In this document: in pieces, positions 22,187 to 37,000 of the stretch | Numbering within the stretch: position 1 is the stretch's first letter | How the letters are laid out: each line of letters starts with the position of its first letter | From: Sipunculus nudus | Lineage: Eukaryota > Annelida > Sipuncula > Golfingiida > Sipunculidae | Assembly (NCBI GenBank): GCA_026874595.1 | Contig: CM049306.1 | Coordinates: 3,918,019-3,982,018, forward strand | DNA length: 64,000 nt | Direction of reading: 5' to 3' | Program-made: the position numbers and the translations under genes | Notes under the pieces: generated by a model | The model's database searches: none | What the model saw: only the letters and a program-made list of their open reading frames with translations | What the model was told of the DNA's origin: nothing

Positions 22187-24575
22187 AAGTAGATAAGACA
22201 CCTACCTCTTAATGCTTCAGTATTAGTTTATGACCAAAGTAGATAAGACACCTACCTCTTAATGCTTCAGTACTTAGTACGTGGCCAAAGTAGATAAGAC
22301 ACCTACCTCTTAATGCTTCAGTATTAGTTTGTGACCAAAGTAGATAAGACACCTACCTCTTAATGCTTCAGTACTTAGTACGTGGCCAAAGTAGATAAGA
22401 CACCTACCTATTTATGCTTAAGTATTAGTTTGTGGCCAAAGTAGATAAGACACCTACCTATTTATGCTTCAGTATTAGTTTGTGGCCAAAGTAGATAAGA
22501 CACCTACCTCTTAATGCTTCAGTATTAGTTTGTGGCCAAAGTAGATAAGACACCTACCTCTTAATGCTTCAGTATTAGTACGTGGCCAAAGTAGATAAGA
22601 CACCTACCTCTTAATACTTCAGTACTTAGTACGCGGCCAAAGGAGATAAGACACCTACCTCTTAATGCTTCAGTACTTAGTAGGTGGCCAAAGTAGATAA
22701 GACACCTACCTCTTAATGCTTCAGTATTAGTTTGTGGCCAAAGTAGATAAGACACCTACTTATTTATGCTTCAGTATTAGTTTGTGGCCAAAGTAGATAA
22801 GACACCTACCTCTTAATGCTTCAGTACTTAGTACGTGGCCAAAGTAGATAAGACACCTACCTATTTATGCTTCAGTACTTAGTACGTGGCCAAAGTAGAT
22901 AAGACACCTACCTCTTTATGCTTCAGTACTTAGTACGTGGCCAAAGTAGATAAGACACCTATTTCTGTATGCTTCAGTATTAGTTTGTGGCCAAAGTAGA
23001 TAAGACACCTACCTCTTAATGCTTCAGTATTAGTTTGTGACCAAAGTAGATAAGACACCTATTTCTGTATGCTTCAGTATTAGTTTGTGGCCAAAGTAGA
23101 TAAGACACCTATTTCTGTATGCTTCAGTATTAGTTTGTGGCCAAAGTAGATAAGACACCTACCTCTTTATGCTTCAGTATTAGTTTGTGGCCAAAGTAGA
23201 TAAGACACCTATTTCTGTATGCTTCAGTATTAGTTTGTGGCCAAAGTAGATAAGACACCTACCTCTTAATGCTTCAGTATTAGTTTGTGGCCAAAGTAGA
23301 TAAGACACCTACCTCTTAATGCTTCAGTATTAGTACGTGGCCAAAGTAGATAAGACACCTACCTCTTTATGCTTCAGTATTAGTTTGTGACCAAAGTAGA
23401 TAAGACACCTATTTCTGTATGCTTCAGTATTAGTTTGTGGCCAAAGTAGATAAGACACCTACCTCTTTATGCTTCAGTATTAGTTTGTGGCCAAAGTAGA
23501 TAAGACACCTACCTATTTATGCTTCAGTATTAGTATGTGGCCAAAGTAGATAAGACACCTACCTATTTATGCTTCAGTATTGGTATGTGGCCAAAGTAGA
23601 TAAGACACCTACCTCTTAATGCTTCAGTATTAGTTTGTGACCAAAGTAGATAAGACACATACCTCTTAATGCTTCAGTACTTAGTACGTGGCCAAAGTAG
23701 ATAAGACACCTACCTCTTTATGCTTCAGTATTAGTTTGTGGCCAAAGTAGATAAGACACCTACCTATTTATGCTTCAGTATTAGTTTGTGGCCAAAGTAG
23801 ATAAGACACCTACCTATTTATGCTTCAGTATTAGTTTGTGGCCAAAGTAGATAAGACACCTACCTCTTAATGCTTCAGTACTTAGTACGTGGCCAAAGTA
23901 GATAAGACACCTACCTCTTAATGCATCAGTATTAGTTTGTGGCCAAAGTAGATAAGACACCTACCTATTTATGCTTCAGTATTAGTTTGTGGCCAAAGTA
24001 GATAAGACACCTACCTCTTTATGCTTCAGTATTATTTTGTGGCCAAAGTAGATAAGACACCTACCTATTTATGCTTCAGTATTAGTTTGTGGCCAAAGTA
24101 GATAAGACACCTACCTATTTATGCTTCAGTATTAGTTTGTGGCCAAAGTAGATAAGACACCTACCTCTTAATGCTTCAGTACTTAGTACGTGGCCAAAGT
24201 AGATAAGACACCTACCTCTTTATGCTTCAGTATTAGTTTGTGGCCAAAGTAGAAAAGACACCTACCTCTTAATGCTTCAGTACTTAGTACGTGGCCAAAG
24301 TAGATAAGACACCTACCTCTTAATGCTTCAGTATTAGTTTGTGGCCAAAGTAGATAAGACACCTACCTATTTATGCTTCAGTATTAGTTTGTGGCCAAAG
24401 TAGATAAGACACCTACCTCTTAATGCTTCAGTACTTAGTACGTGGCCAAAGTAGATAAGACACCTACCTCTTAATGCTTCAGTATTAGTTTGTGGCCAAA
24501 GTAGATAAGACACCTACCTATTTATGCTTCAGTATTAGTTTGTGGCCAAAGTAGATAAGACACCTACCTCTTTAT
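22187..24575. repeat. Diverged copy of the left block with marker locus 5
   Basis: From about 22,187 the order follows 8,030-9,900: the TTTATGACC tail, the GCTTAAG monomer and the CGCGG marker, then D/A/B runs and the TTGGTATG monomer. A few monomers have been lost, for example one 51-bp B monomer near 22,860. From about 23,460 to 24,575 the sequence matches 28,080-29,195 at a constant offset of 4,620 bp, including ACATAC at 23,657 and TTATTTTG near 24,033. Confidence 0.75.
22561..22755 (-). repeat. Marker monomer cluster, locus 5
   Basis: Fifth CGCGG/GGAGATAAG pair, 14,158 bp after locus 3. It differs from the others in the following monomer, which reads TTAGTAGGTGG instead of TTTGTACGTGG and therefore changes two residues of the minus-strand translation. 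The following head also reads CCTACTTATT here. It is the only marker locus outside the first 15.7 kb. Confidence 0.78.
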
Positions 24576-27500
24576 GCTTCAGTATTAGTTTGTGGCCAAA
24601 GTAGATAAGACACCTACCTATTTATGCTTCAGTATTAGTATGTGGCCAAAGTAGATAAGACACCTACCTATTTATGCTTCAGTATTGGTATGTGGCCAAA
24701 GTAGATAAGACACCTACCTCTTAATGCTTCAGTATTAGTTTGTGACCAAAGTAGATAAGACACCTACCTCTTAATGCTTCAGTACTTAGTACGTGGCCAA
24801 AGTAGATAAGACACCTACCTCTTTATGCTTCAGTATTAGTTTGTGGCCAAAGTAGATAAGACACCTACCTATTTATGCTTCAGTATTAGTTTGTGGCCAA
24901 AGTAGATAAGACACCTACCTATTTATGCTTCAGTATTAGTTTGTGGCCAAAGTAGATAAGACACCTACCTCTTAATGCTTCAGTACTTAGTACGTGGCCA
25001 AAGTAGATAAGACACCTACCTCTTAATGCATCAGTATTAGTTTGTGGCCAAAGTAGATAAGACACCTACCTATTTATGCTTCAGTATTAGTTTGTGGCCA
25101 AAGTAGATAAGACACCTACCTATTTATGCTTCAGTATTAGTTTGTGGCCAAAGTAGATAAGACACCTACCTCTTAATGCTTCAGTACTTAGTACGTGGCC
25201 AAAGTAGATAAGACACCTACCTCTTTATGCTTCAGTATTAGTTTGTGGCCAAAGTAGATAAGACACCTACCTATTTATGCTTCAGTATTAGTTAGTGGCC
25301 AAAGTAGATAAGACACCTACCTATTTATGCTTCAGTATTAGTTTGTGGTCAAAGTAGATAAGACACCTACCTCTTAATGCTTCAGTACTTAGTACGTGGC
25401 CAAAGTAGATAAGACACCTACCTCTTTATGCTTCAGTATTAGTTTGTGGCCAAAGTAGATAAGACACCTACCTATTTATGCTTCAGTATTAGTTTGTGGC
25501 CAAAGTAGATAAGACACCTACCTCTTAATACTTCAGTACTTAGTACGTGGCCAAAGTAGATAAGACACCTACCTATTTATGCTTCAGTACTTAGTACGTG
25601 GCCAAAGTAGATAAGACACCTACCTATTTATGCTTCAGTATTAGTTTGTGGCCAAAGTAGATAAGACACCTACCTCTTAATGCTTCAGTACTTAGTACGT
25701 GGCCAAAGTAGATAAGACACCTACCTCTTAATGCTTCAGTACTTAGTACGTGGCCAAAGTAGATAAGACACCTACCTCTTTATGCTTCAGTATTAGTTTG
25801 TGGCCAAAGTAGATAAGACACCTACCTATTTATGCTTCAGTATTAGTTTGTGGCCAAAGTAGATAAGACACCTACCTATTTATGCTTCAGTATTAGTTTG
25901 TGGCCAAAGTAGATAAGACACCTACCTCTTAATGCTTCAGTACTTAGTACGTGGCCAAAGTAGATAAGACACCTACCTCTTAATGCATCAGTATTAGTTT
26001 GTGGCCAAAGTAGATAAGACACCTACCTATTTATGCTTCAGTATTAGTTTGTGGCCAAAGTAGATAAGACACCTACCTCTTTATGCTTCAGCATTAGTTT
26101 GTGGCCAAAGTAGATAAGACACCTACCTATTTATGCTTCAGTATTAGTTTGTGGCCAAAGTAGATAAGACACCTACCTATTTATGCTTCAGTATTAGTTT
26201 GTGGCCAAAGTAGATAAGAAACCTACCTCTTAATGCTTCAGTACTTAGTACGTGGCCAAAGTAGATAATACACCTACCTCTTTATGCTTCAGTATTAGTT
26301 TGTGGCCAAAGTAGAAAAGACACCTACCTCTTAATGCTTCAGTACTTAGTACGTGGCCAAAGTAGATAAGACACCTACCTCTTAATGCTTCAGTATTAGT
26401 TTGTGGCCAAAGTAGATAAGACACCTACCTATTTATGCTTCAGTATTAGTTTGTGGCCAAAGTAGATAAGACACCTACCTCTTAATGCTTCAGTACTTAG
26501 TACGTGGCCAAAGTAGATAAGACACCTACCTCTTAATGCTTCAGTATTAGTTTGTGGCCAAAGTAGATAAGACACCTACCTATTTATGCTTCAGTATTAG
26601 TTTGTGGCCAAAGTAGATAAGACACCTACCTCTTAATGCTTCAGTACTTAGTACGTGGCCAAAGTAGATAAGACACCTACCTCTTTATGCTTCAGTACTT
26701 AGTACGTGGCCAAAGTAGATAAGACACCTACCTATTTATGCTTCAGTATTAGTTTGTGGCCAAAGTAGATAAGACACCTACCTCTTAATGCTTCAGTATT
26801 AGTTTGTGGCCAAAGTAGATAAGACACCTACCTCTTAATGCTTCAGTATTAGTACGTGGCCAAAGTAGATAAGACACCTACCTCTTTATGCTTCAGTATT
26901 AGTTTGTGACCAAAGTAGATAAGACACCTGTTTCTGTATGCTTCAGTATTAGTTTGTGGCCAAAGTAGATAAGACACCTACCTCTTAATGCTTCAGTATT
27001 AGTTTGTGGCCAAAGTAGATAAGACACCTATTTCTGTATGCTTCAGTATTAGTTTGTGGCCAAAGTAGATAAGACACCTATTTCTGTATGCTTCAGTATT
27101 AGTTTGTGGCCAAAGTAGATAAGACACCTACCTCTTAATGCTTCAGTATTAGTTTGTGGCCAAAGTAGATAAGACACCTACCTCTTAATGCTTCAGTATT
27201 AGTTTGTGACCAAAGTAGATAAGACACCTATTTCTGTATGCTTCAGTTTTAGTTTGTGGCCAAAGTAGATAAGACACCTATTTCTGTATGCTTCAGTATT
27301 AGTTTGTGGCCAAAGTAGATAAGACACCTACCTCTTAATGCTTCAGTATTAGTTTGTGGCCAAAGTAGATAAGACACCTACCTCTTAATGCTTCAGTATT
27401 AGTTTGTGACCAAAGTAGATAAGACACCTATTTCTGTATGCTTCAGTTTTAGTTTGTGGCCAAAGTAGATAAGACACCTATTTCTGTATGCTTCAGTATT

Positions 27501-28080
27501 AGTTTGTGGCCAAAGTAGATAAGACACCTACCTCTTTATGCTTCAGTATTAGTTTGTGGCCAAAGTAGATAAGACACCTATTTCTGTATGCTTCAGTATT
27601 AGTTTGTGGCCAAAGTAGATAAGACACCTACCTCTTAATGCTTCAGTATTAGTACGTGGCCAAAGTAGATAAGACACCTACCTCTTTATGCTTCAGTATT
27701 AGTTTGTGACCAAAGTAGATAAGACACCTATTTCTGTATGCTTCAGTATTAGTTTGTGGCCAAAGTAGATAAGACACATACCTCTTTATGCTTCAGTATT
27801 AGTTTGTGGCCAAAGTAGATAAGACACCTACCTATTTATGCTTCAGTATTAGTATGTGGCCAAAGTAGATAAGACACCTACCTATTTATGCTTCAGTATT
27901 GGTATGTGGCCAAAGTAGATAAGACACCTACCTCTTAATGCTTCAGTATTAGTTTGTGACCAAAGTAGATAAGACACCTACCTCTTAATGCTTCAGTACT
28001 TAGTACGTGGCCAAAGTAGATAAGACACCTACCTCTTTATGCTTCAGTATTAGTTTGTGGCCAAAGTAGATAAGACACCT
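24576..28080. repeat. 3.5-kb block, first of a pair 5,372 bp apart
   Basis: This block matches 29,948-33,452 at an offset of 5,372 bp (107 monomers, 22 of them 51 bp). Shared rare sites are ATAATAC at 26,269 and 31,641, AAACCT at 26,219 and 31,591, GTTTCTG at 26,930 and 32,302, and TTGGTATG near 27,899 and 33,271. The 51-bp B/A monomers with AATACTTC near 25,526 also match. It overlaps the beginning of super-block P1. Confidence 0.82.
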
Positions 28081-31000
28081 ACCTCTTTATGCTTCAGTAT
28101 TAGTTTGTGGCCAAAGTAGATAAGACACCTACCTATTTATGCTTCAGTATTAGTATGTGGCCAAAGTAGATAAGACACCTACCTATTTATGCTTCAGTAT
28201 TGGTATGTGGCCAAAGTAGATAAGACACCTACCTCTTAATGCTTCAGTATTAGTTTGTGACCAAAGTAGATAAGACACATACCTCTTAATGCTTCAGTAC
28301 TTAGTACGTGGCCAAAGTAGATAAGACACCTACCTCTTTATGCTTCAGTATTAGTTTGTGGCCAAAGTAGATAAGACACCTACCTATTTATGCTTCAGTA
28401 TTAGTTTGTGGGCAAAGTAGATAAGACACCTACCTATTTATGCTTCAGTATTAGTTTGTGGCCAAAGTAGATAAGACACCTACCTCTTAATGCTTCAGTA
28501 CTTAGTACGTGGCCAAAGTAGATAAGACACCTACCTCTTAATGCATCAGTATTAGTTTGTGGCCAAAGTAGATAAGACACCTACCTATTTATGCTTCAGT
28601 ATTAGTTTGTGGCCAAAGTAGATAAGACACCTACCTCTTTATGCTTCAGTATTATTTTGTGGCCAAAGTAGATAAGACACCTACCTATTTATGCTTCAGT
28701 ATTAGTTTGTGGCCAAAGTAGATAAGACACCTACCTATTTATGCTTCAGTATTAGTTTGTGGCCAAAGTAGATAAGACACCTACCTCTTAATGCTTCAGT
28801 ACTTAGTACGTGGCCAAAGTAGATAAGACACCTACCTCTTTATGCTTCAGTATTAGTTTGTGGCCAAAGTAGAAAAGACACCTACCTCTTAATGCTTCAG
28901 TACTTAGTACGTGGCCAAAGTAGATAAGACACCTACCTCTTAATGCTTCAGTATTAGTTTGTGGCCAAAGTAGATAAGACACCTACCTATTTATGCTTCA
29001 GTATTAGTTTGTGGCCAAAGTAGATAAGACACCTACCTCTTAATGCTTCAGTACTTAGTACGTGGCCAAAGTAGATAAGACACCTACCTCTTAATGCTTC
29101 AGTATTAGTTTGTGGCCAAAGTAGATAAGACACCTACCTATTTATGCTTCAGTATTAGTTTGTGGCCAAAGTAGATAAGACACCTACCTCTTAATGCTTC
29201 AGTACTTAGTACGTGGCCAAAGTAGATAAGACACCTACCTCTTTATGCTTCAGTACTTAGTACGTGGCCAAAGTAGATAAGACACCTACCTATTTATGCT
29301 TCAGTATTAGTTTGTGGCCAAAGTAGATAAGACACCTACCTCTTAATGCTTCAGTATTAGTTTGTGGCCAAAGTAGATAAGACACCTACCTCTTAATGCT
29401 TCAGTATTAGTACGTGGCCAAAGTAGATAAGACACCTACCTCTTTATGCTTCAGTATTAGTTTGTGACCAAAGTAGATAAGACACCTACCTCTTAATGCT
29501 TCAGTATTAGTTTGTGGCCAAAGTAGATAAGACACCTATTTCTGTATGCTTCAGTATTAGTTTGTGGCCAAAGTAGATAAGACACCTATTTCTGTATGCT
29601 TCAGTATTAGTTTGTGGCCAAAGTAGATAAGACACCTACCTCTTAATGCTTCAGTATTAGTTTGTGGCCAAAGTAGATAAGACACCTACCTCTTAATGCT
29701 TCAGTATTAGTTTGTGACCAAAGTAGATAAGACACCTATTTCTGTATGCTTCAGTATTAGTTTGTGGCCAAAGTAGATAAGACACCTACCTCTTAATGCT
29801 TCAGTATTAGTACGTGGCCAAAGTAGATAAGACACCTACCTCTTTATGCTTCAGTATTAGTTTGTGACCAAAGTAGATAAGACACCTATTTCTGTATGCT
29901 TCAGTATTAGTTTGTGGCCAAAGTAGATAAGACACCTACCTCTTTATGCTTCAGTATTAGTTTGTGGCCAAAGTAGATAAGACACCTACCTATTTATGCT
30001 TCAGTATTAGTATGTGGCCAAAGTAGATAAGACACCTACCTATTTATGCTTCAGTATTGGTATGTGGCCAAAGTAGATAAGACACCTACCTCTTAATGCT
30101 TCAGTATTAGTTTGTGACCAAAGTAGATAAGACACCTACCTCTTAATGCTTCAGTACTTAGTACGTGGCCAAAGTAGATAAGACACCTACCTCTTTATGC
30201 TTCAGTATTAGTTTGTGGCCAAAGTAGATAAGACACCTACCTATTTATGCTTCAGTATTAGTTTGTGGCCAAAGTAGATAAGACACCTACCTATTTATGC
30301 TTCAGTATTAGTTTGTGGCCAAAGTAGATAAGACACCTACCTCTTAATGCTTCAGTACTTAGTACGTGGCCAAAGTAGATAAGACACCTACCTCTTAATG
30401 CATCAGTATTAGTTTGTGGCCAAAGTAGATAAGACACCTACCTATTTATGCTTCAGTATTAGTTTGTGGCCAAAGTAGATAAGACACCTACCTATTTATG
30501 CTTCAGTATTAGTTTGTGGCCAAAGTAGATAAGACACCTACCTCTTAATGCTTCAGTACTTAGTACGTGGCCAAAGTAGATAAGACACCTACCTCTTTAT
30601 GCTTCAGTATTAGTTTGTGGCCAAAGTAGATAAGACACCTACCTATTTATGCTTCAGTATTAGTTAGTGGCCAAAGTAGATAAGACACCTACCTATTTAT
30701 GCTTCAGTATTAGTTTGTGGTCAAAGTAGATAAGACACCTACCTCTTAATGCTTCAGTACTTAGTACGTGGCCAAAGTAGATAAGACACCTACCTCTTTA
30801 TGCTTCAGTATTAGTTTGTGGCCAAAGTAGATAAGACACCTACCTATTTATGCTTCAGTATTAGTTTGTGGCCAAAGTAGATAAGACACCTACCTCTTAA
30901 TACTTCAGTACTTAGTACGTGGCCAAAGTAGATAAGACACCTACCTATTTATGCTTCAGTACTTAGTACGTGGCCAAAGTAGATAAGACACCTACCTATT

Positions 31001-34000
31001 TATGCTTCAGTATTAGTTTGTGGCCAAAGTAGATAAGACACCTACCTCTTAATGCTTCAGTACTTAGTACGTGGCCAAAGTAGATAAGACACCTACCTCT
31101 TAATGCTTCAGTACTTAGTACGTGGCCAAAGTAGATAAGACACCTACCTCTTTATGCTTCAGTATTAGTTTGTGGCCAAAGTAGATAAGACACCTACCTA
31201 TTTATGCTTCAGTATTAGTTTGTGGCCAAAGTAGATAAGACACCTACCTATTTATGCTTCAGTATTAGTTTGTGGCCAAAGTAGATAAGACACCTACCTC
31301 TTAATGCTTCAGTACTTAGTACGTGGCCAAAGTAGATAAGACACCTACCTCTTAATGCATCAGTATTAGTTTGTGGCCAAAGTAGATAAGACACCTACCT
31401 ATTTATGCTTCAGTATTAGTTTGTGGCCAAAGTAGATAAGACACCTACCTCTTTATGCTTCAGCATTAGTTTGTGGCCAAAGTAGATAAGACACCTACCT
31501 ATTTATGCTTCAGTATTAGTTTGTGGCCAAAGTAGATAAGACACCTACCTATTTATGCTTCAGTATTAGTTTGTGGCCAAAGTAGATAAGAAACCTACCT
31601 CTTAATGCTTCAGTACTTAGTACGTGGCCAAAGTAGATAATACACCTACCTCTTTATGCTTCAGTATTAGTTTGTGGCCAAAGTAGAAAAGACACCTACC
31701 TCTTAATGCTTCAGTACTTAGTACGTGGCCAAAGTAGATAAGACACCTACCTCTTAATGCTTCAGTATTAGTTTGTGGCCAAAGTAGATAAGACACCTAC
31801 CTATTTATGCTTCAGTATTAGTTTGTGGCCAAAGTAGATAAGACACCTACCTCTTAATGCTTCAGTACTTAGTACGTGGCCAAAGTAGATAAGACACCTA
31901 CCTCTTAATGCTTCAGTATTAGTTTGTGGCCAAAGTAGATAAGACACCTACCTATTTATGCTTCAGTATTAGTTTGTGGCCAAAGTAGATAAGACACCTA
32001 CCTCTTAATGCTTCAGTACTTAGTACGTGGCCAAAGTAGATAAGACACCTACCTCTTTATGCTTCAGTACTTAGTACGTGGCCAAAGTAGATAAGACACC
32101 TACCTATTTATGCTTCAGTATTAGTTTGTGGCCAAAGTAGATAAGACACCTACCTCTTAATGCTTCAGTATTAGTTTGTGGCCAAAGTAGATAAGACACC
32201 TACCTCTTAATGCTTCAGTATTAGTACGTGGCCAAAGTAGATAAGACACCTACCTCTTTATGCTTCAGTATTAGTTTGTGACCAAAGTAGATAAGACACC
32301 TGTTTCTGTATGCTTCAGTATTAGTTTGTGGCCAAAGTAGATAAGACACCTACCTCTTAATGCTTCAGTATTAGTTTGTGGCCAAAGTAGATAAGACACC
32401 TATTTCTGTATGCTTCAGTATTAGTTTGTGGCCAAAGTAGATAAGACACCTATTTCTGTATGCTTCAGTATTAGTTTGTGGCCAAAGTAGATAAGACACC
32501 TACCTCTTAATGCTTCAGTATTAGTTTGTGGCCAAAGTAGATAAGACACCTACCTCTTAATGCTTCAGTATTAGTTTGTGACCAAAGTAGATAAGACACC
32601 TATTTCTGTATGCTTCAGTTTTAGTTTGTGGCCAAAGTAGATAAGACACCTATTTCTGTATGCTTCAGTATTAGTTTGTGGCCAAAGTAGATAAGACACC
32701 TACCTCTTAATGCTTCAGTATTAGTTTGTGGCCAAAGTAGATAAGACACCTACCTCTTAATGCTTCAGTATTAGTTTGTGACCAAAGTAGATAAGACACC
32801 TATTTCTGTATGCTTCAGTTTTAGTTTGTGGCCAAAGTAGATAAGACACCTATTTCTGTATGCTTCAGTATTAGTTTGTGGCCAAAGTAGATAAGACACC
32901 TACCTCTTTATGCTTCAGTATTAGTTTGTGGCCAAAGTAGATAAGACACCTATTTCTGTATGCTTCAGTATTAGTTTGTGGCCAAAGTAGATAAGACACC
33001 TACCTCTTAATGCTTCAGTATTAGTACGTGGCCAAAGTAGATAAGACACCTACCTCTTTATGCTTCAGTATTAGTTTGTGACCAAAGTAGATAAGACACC
33101 TATTTCTGTATGCTTCAGTATTAGTTTGTGGCCAAAGTAGATAAGACACATACCTCTTTATGCTTCAGTATTAGTTTGTGGCCAAAGTAGATAAGACACC
33201 TACCTATTTATGCTTCAGTATTAGTATGTGGCCAAAGTAGATAAGACACCTACCTATTTATGCTTCAGTATTGGTATGTGGCCAAAGTAGATAAGACACC
33301 TACCTCTTAATGCTTCAGTATTAGTTTGTGACCAAAGTAGATAAGACACCTACCTCTTAATGCTTCAGTACTTAGTACGTGGCCAAAGTAGATAAGACAC
33401 CTACCTCTTTATGCTTCAGTATTAGTTTGTGGCCAAAGTAGATAAGACACCTACCTATTTATGCTTCAGTATTAGTTTGTGGCCAAAGTAGATAAGACAC
33501 CTACCTATTTATGCTTCAGTATTAGTTTGTGGCCAAAGTAGATAAGACACCTACCTCTTAATGCTTCAGTACTTAGTACGTGGCCAAAGTAGATAAGACA
33601 CCTACCTCTTAATGCATCAGTATTAGTTTGTGGCCAAAGTAGATAAGACACCTCCCTATTTATGCTTCAGTATTAGTTTGTGGCCAAAGTAGATAAGACA
33701 CCTACCTATTTATGCTTCAGTATTAGTTTGTGGCCAAAGTAGATAAGACACCTACCTCTTAATGCTTCAGTACTTAGTACGTGGCCAAAGTAGATAAGAC
33801 ACCTACCTCTTTATGCTTCAGTATTAGTTTGTGACCAAAGTAGATAAGACACCTATTTCTGTATGCTTCAGTATTAGTTTGTGGCCAAAGTAGATAAGAC
33901 ACCTATTTCTGTATGCTTCAGTATTAGTTTTTGGCCAAAGTAGATAAGACACCTACCTCTTTATGCTTCAGTATTAGTTTGTGGCCAAAGTAGATAAGAC

Positions 34001-37000
34001 ACCTATTTCTGTATGCTTCAGTATTAGTTTGTGGCCAAAGTAGATAAGACACCTACCTCTTAATGCTTCAGTATTAGTTTGTGGCCAAAGTAGATAAGAC
34101 ACCTACCTCTTAATGCTTCAGTATTAGTACGTGGCCAAAGTAGATAAGACACCTACCTCTTTATGCTTCAGTATTAGTTTGTGACCAAAGTAGATAAGAC
34201 ACCTATTTCTGTATGCTTCAGTATTAGTTTGTGGCCAAAGTAGATAAGACACCTACCTCTTAATGCTTCAGTATTAGTTTGTGACCAAAGTAGATAAGAC
34301 ACCTACCTCTTAATGCTTCAGTACTTAGTACGTGGCCAAAGTAGATAAGACACCTACCTCTTTATGCTTCAGTATTAGTTTGTGGCCAAAGTAGATAAGA
34401 CACCTACCTATTTATGCTTCAGTATTAGTTTGTGGCCAAAGTAGATAAGACACCTACCTCTTTATGCTTCAGTATTAGTTTGTGGCCAAAGTAGATAAGA
34501 CACCTACCTATTTATGCTTCAGTATTAGTTTGTGGCCAAAGTAGATAAGACACCTACCTATTTATGCTTCAGTATTAGTTTGTGGCCAAAGTAGATAAGA
34601 AACCTACCTCTTAATGCTTCAGTACTTAGTACGTGGCCGAAGTAGATAAGACACCTACCTCTTTATGCTTCAGTATTAGTTTGTGGCCAAAGTAGATAAG
34701 ACACCTACCTATTTATGCTTCAGTATTAGTTTGTGGCCAAAGTAGATAAGACACCTACCTATTTATGCTTCAGTATTAGTTTGTGGCCAAAGTAGATAAG
34801 ACACCTACCTCTTAATGCTTCAGTACTTAGTACGTGGCCAAAGTAGATAAGACACCTACCTCTTAATGCATCAGTATTAGTTTGTGGCCAAAGTAGATAA
34901 GACACCTACCTATTTATGCTTCAGTATTAGTTTGTGGCCAAAGTAGATAAGACACCTACCTATTTATGCTTCAGTATTAGTTTGTGGCCAAAGTAGATAA
35001 GACACCTACCTCTTAATGCTTCAGTACTTAGTACGTGGCCAAAGTAGATAAGACACCTACCTCTTTATGCTTCAGTATTAGTTTGTGACCAAAGTAGATA
35101 AGACACCTATTTCTGTATGCTTCAGTATTAGTTTGTGGCCAAAGTAGATAAGACACCTATTTCTGTATGCTTCAGTATTAGTTTTTGGCCAAAGTAGATA
35201 AGACACCTACCTCTTTATGCTTCAGTATTAGTTTGTGGCCAAAGTAGATAAGACACCTATTTCTGTATGCTTCAGTATTAGTTTGTGGCCAAAGTAGATA
35301 AGACACCTACCTCTTAATGCTTCAGTATTAGTTTGTGGCCAAAGTAGATAAGACACCTACCTCTTAATGCTTCAGTATTAGTACGTGGCCAAAGTAGATA
35401 AGACACCTACCTCTTTATGCTTCAGTATTAGTTTGTGACCAAAGTAGATAAGACACCTATTTCTGTATGCTTCAGTATTAGTTTGTGGCCAAAGTAGATA
35501 AGACACCTACCTCTTAATGCTTCAGTATTAGTTTGTGACCAAAGTAGATAAGACACCTACCTCTTAATGCTTCAGTACTTAGTACGTGGCCAAAGTAGAT
35601 AAGACACCTACCTCTTTATGCTTCAGTATTAGTTTGTGGCCAAAGTAGATAAGACACCTACCTATTTATGCTTCAGTATTAGTTTGTTGCCAAAGTAGAT
35701 AAGACACCTACCTCTTTATGCTTCAGTATTAGTTTGTGGCCAAAGTAGATAAGACACCTACCTATTTATGCTTCAGTATTAGTTTGTGGCCAAAGTAGAT
35801 AAGACACCTACCTATTTATGCTTCAGTATTAGTTTGTGGCCAAAGTAGATAAGAAACCTACCTCTTAATGCTTCAGTATTAGTTTGTGGCCAAAGTAGAT
35901 AAGACACCTACCTCTTAATGCTTCAGTATTAGTTTGTGGCCAAAGTAGATAAGACACCTATTTCTGTATGCTTCAGTATTAGTTTGTGGCCAAAGTAGAT
36001 AAGACACCTATTTCTGTATGCTTCAGTATTAGTTTGTGGCCAAAGTAGATAAGACACCTATTTCTGTATGCTTCAGTATTAGTTTGTGGCCAAAGTAGAT
36101 AAGACACCTACCTCTTAATGCTTCAGTATTAGTTTGTGGCCAAAGTAGATAAGAAACCTACCTCTTAATGCTTCAGTACTTAGTACGTGGCCAAAGTAGA
36201 TAAGACACCTACCTCTTTATGCTTCAGTATTAGTTTGTGGCCAAAGTAGAAAAGACACCTACCTCTTAATGCTTCAGTACTTAGTACGTGGCCAAAGTAG
36301 ATAAGACACCTACCTCTTAATGCTTCAGTATTAGTTTGTGGCCAAAGTAGATAAGACACCTACCTATTTATGCTTCAGTATTAGTTTGTGGCCAAAGTAG
36401 ATAAGACACCTACCTCTTAATGCTTCAGTACTTAGTACGTGGCCAAAGTAGATAAGACACCTACCTCTTAATGCTTCAGTATTAGTTTGTGGCCAAAGTA
36501 GATAAGACACCTACCTATTTATGCTTCAGTATTAGTTTGTGGCCAAAGTAGATAAGACACCTACCTATTTATGCTTCAGTATTAGTTTGTGGCCAAAGTA
36601 GATAAGACACCTACCTCTTAATGCTTCAGTACTTAGTACGTGGCCAAAGTAGATAAGACACCTACCTCTTTATGCTTCAGTATTAGTTTGTGACCAAAGT
36701 AGATAAGACACCTATTTCTGTATGCTTCAGTATTAGTTTGTGGCCAAAGTAGATAAGACACCTATTTCTGTATGCTTCAGTATTAGTTTTTGGCCAAAGT
36801 AGATAAGACACCTACCTCTTTATGCTTCAGTATTAGTTTGTGGCCAAAGTAGATAAGACACCTATTTCTGTATGCTTCAGTATTAGTTTGTGGCCAAAGT
36901 AGATAAGACACCTACCTCTTAATGCTTCAGTATTAGTTTGTGGCCAAAGTAGATAAGACACCTACCTCTTAATGCTTCAGTATTAGTACGTGGCCAAAGT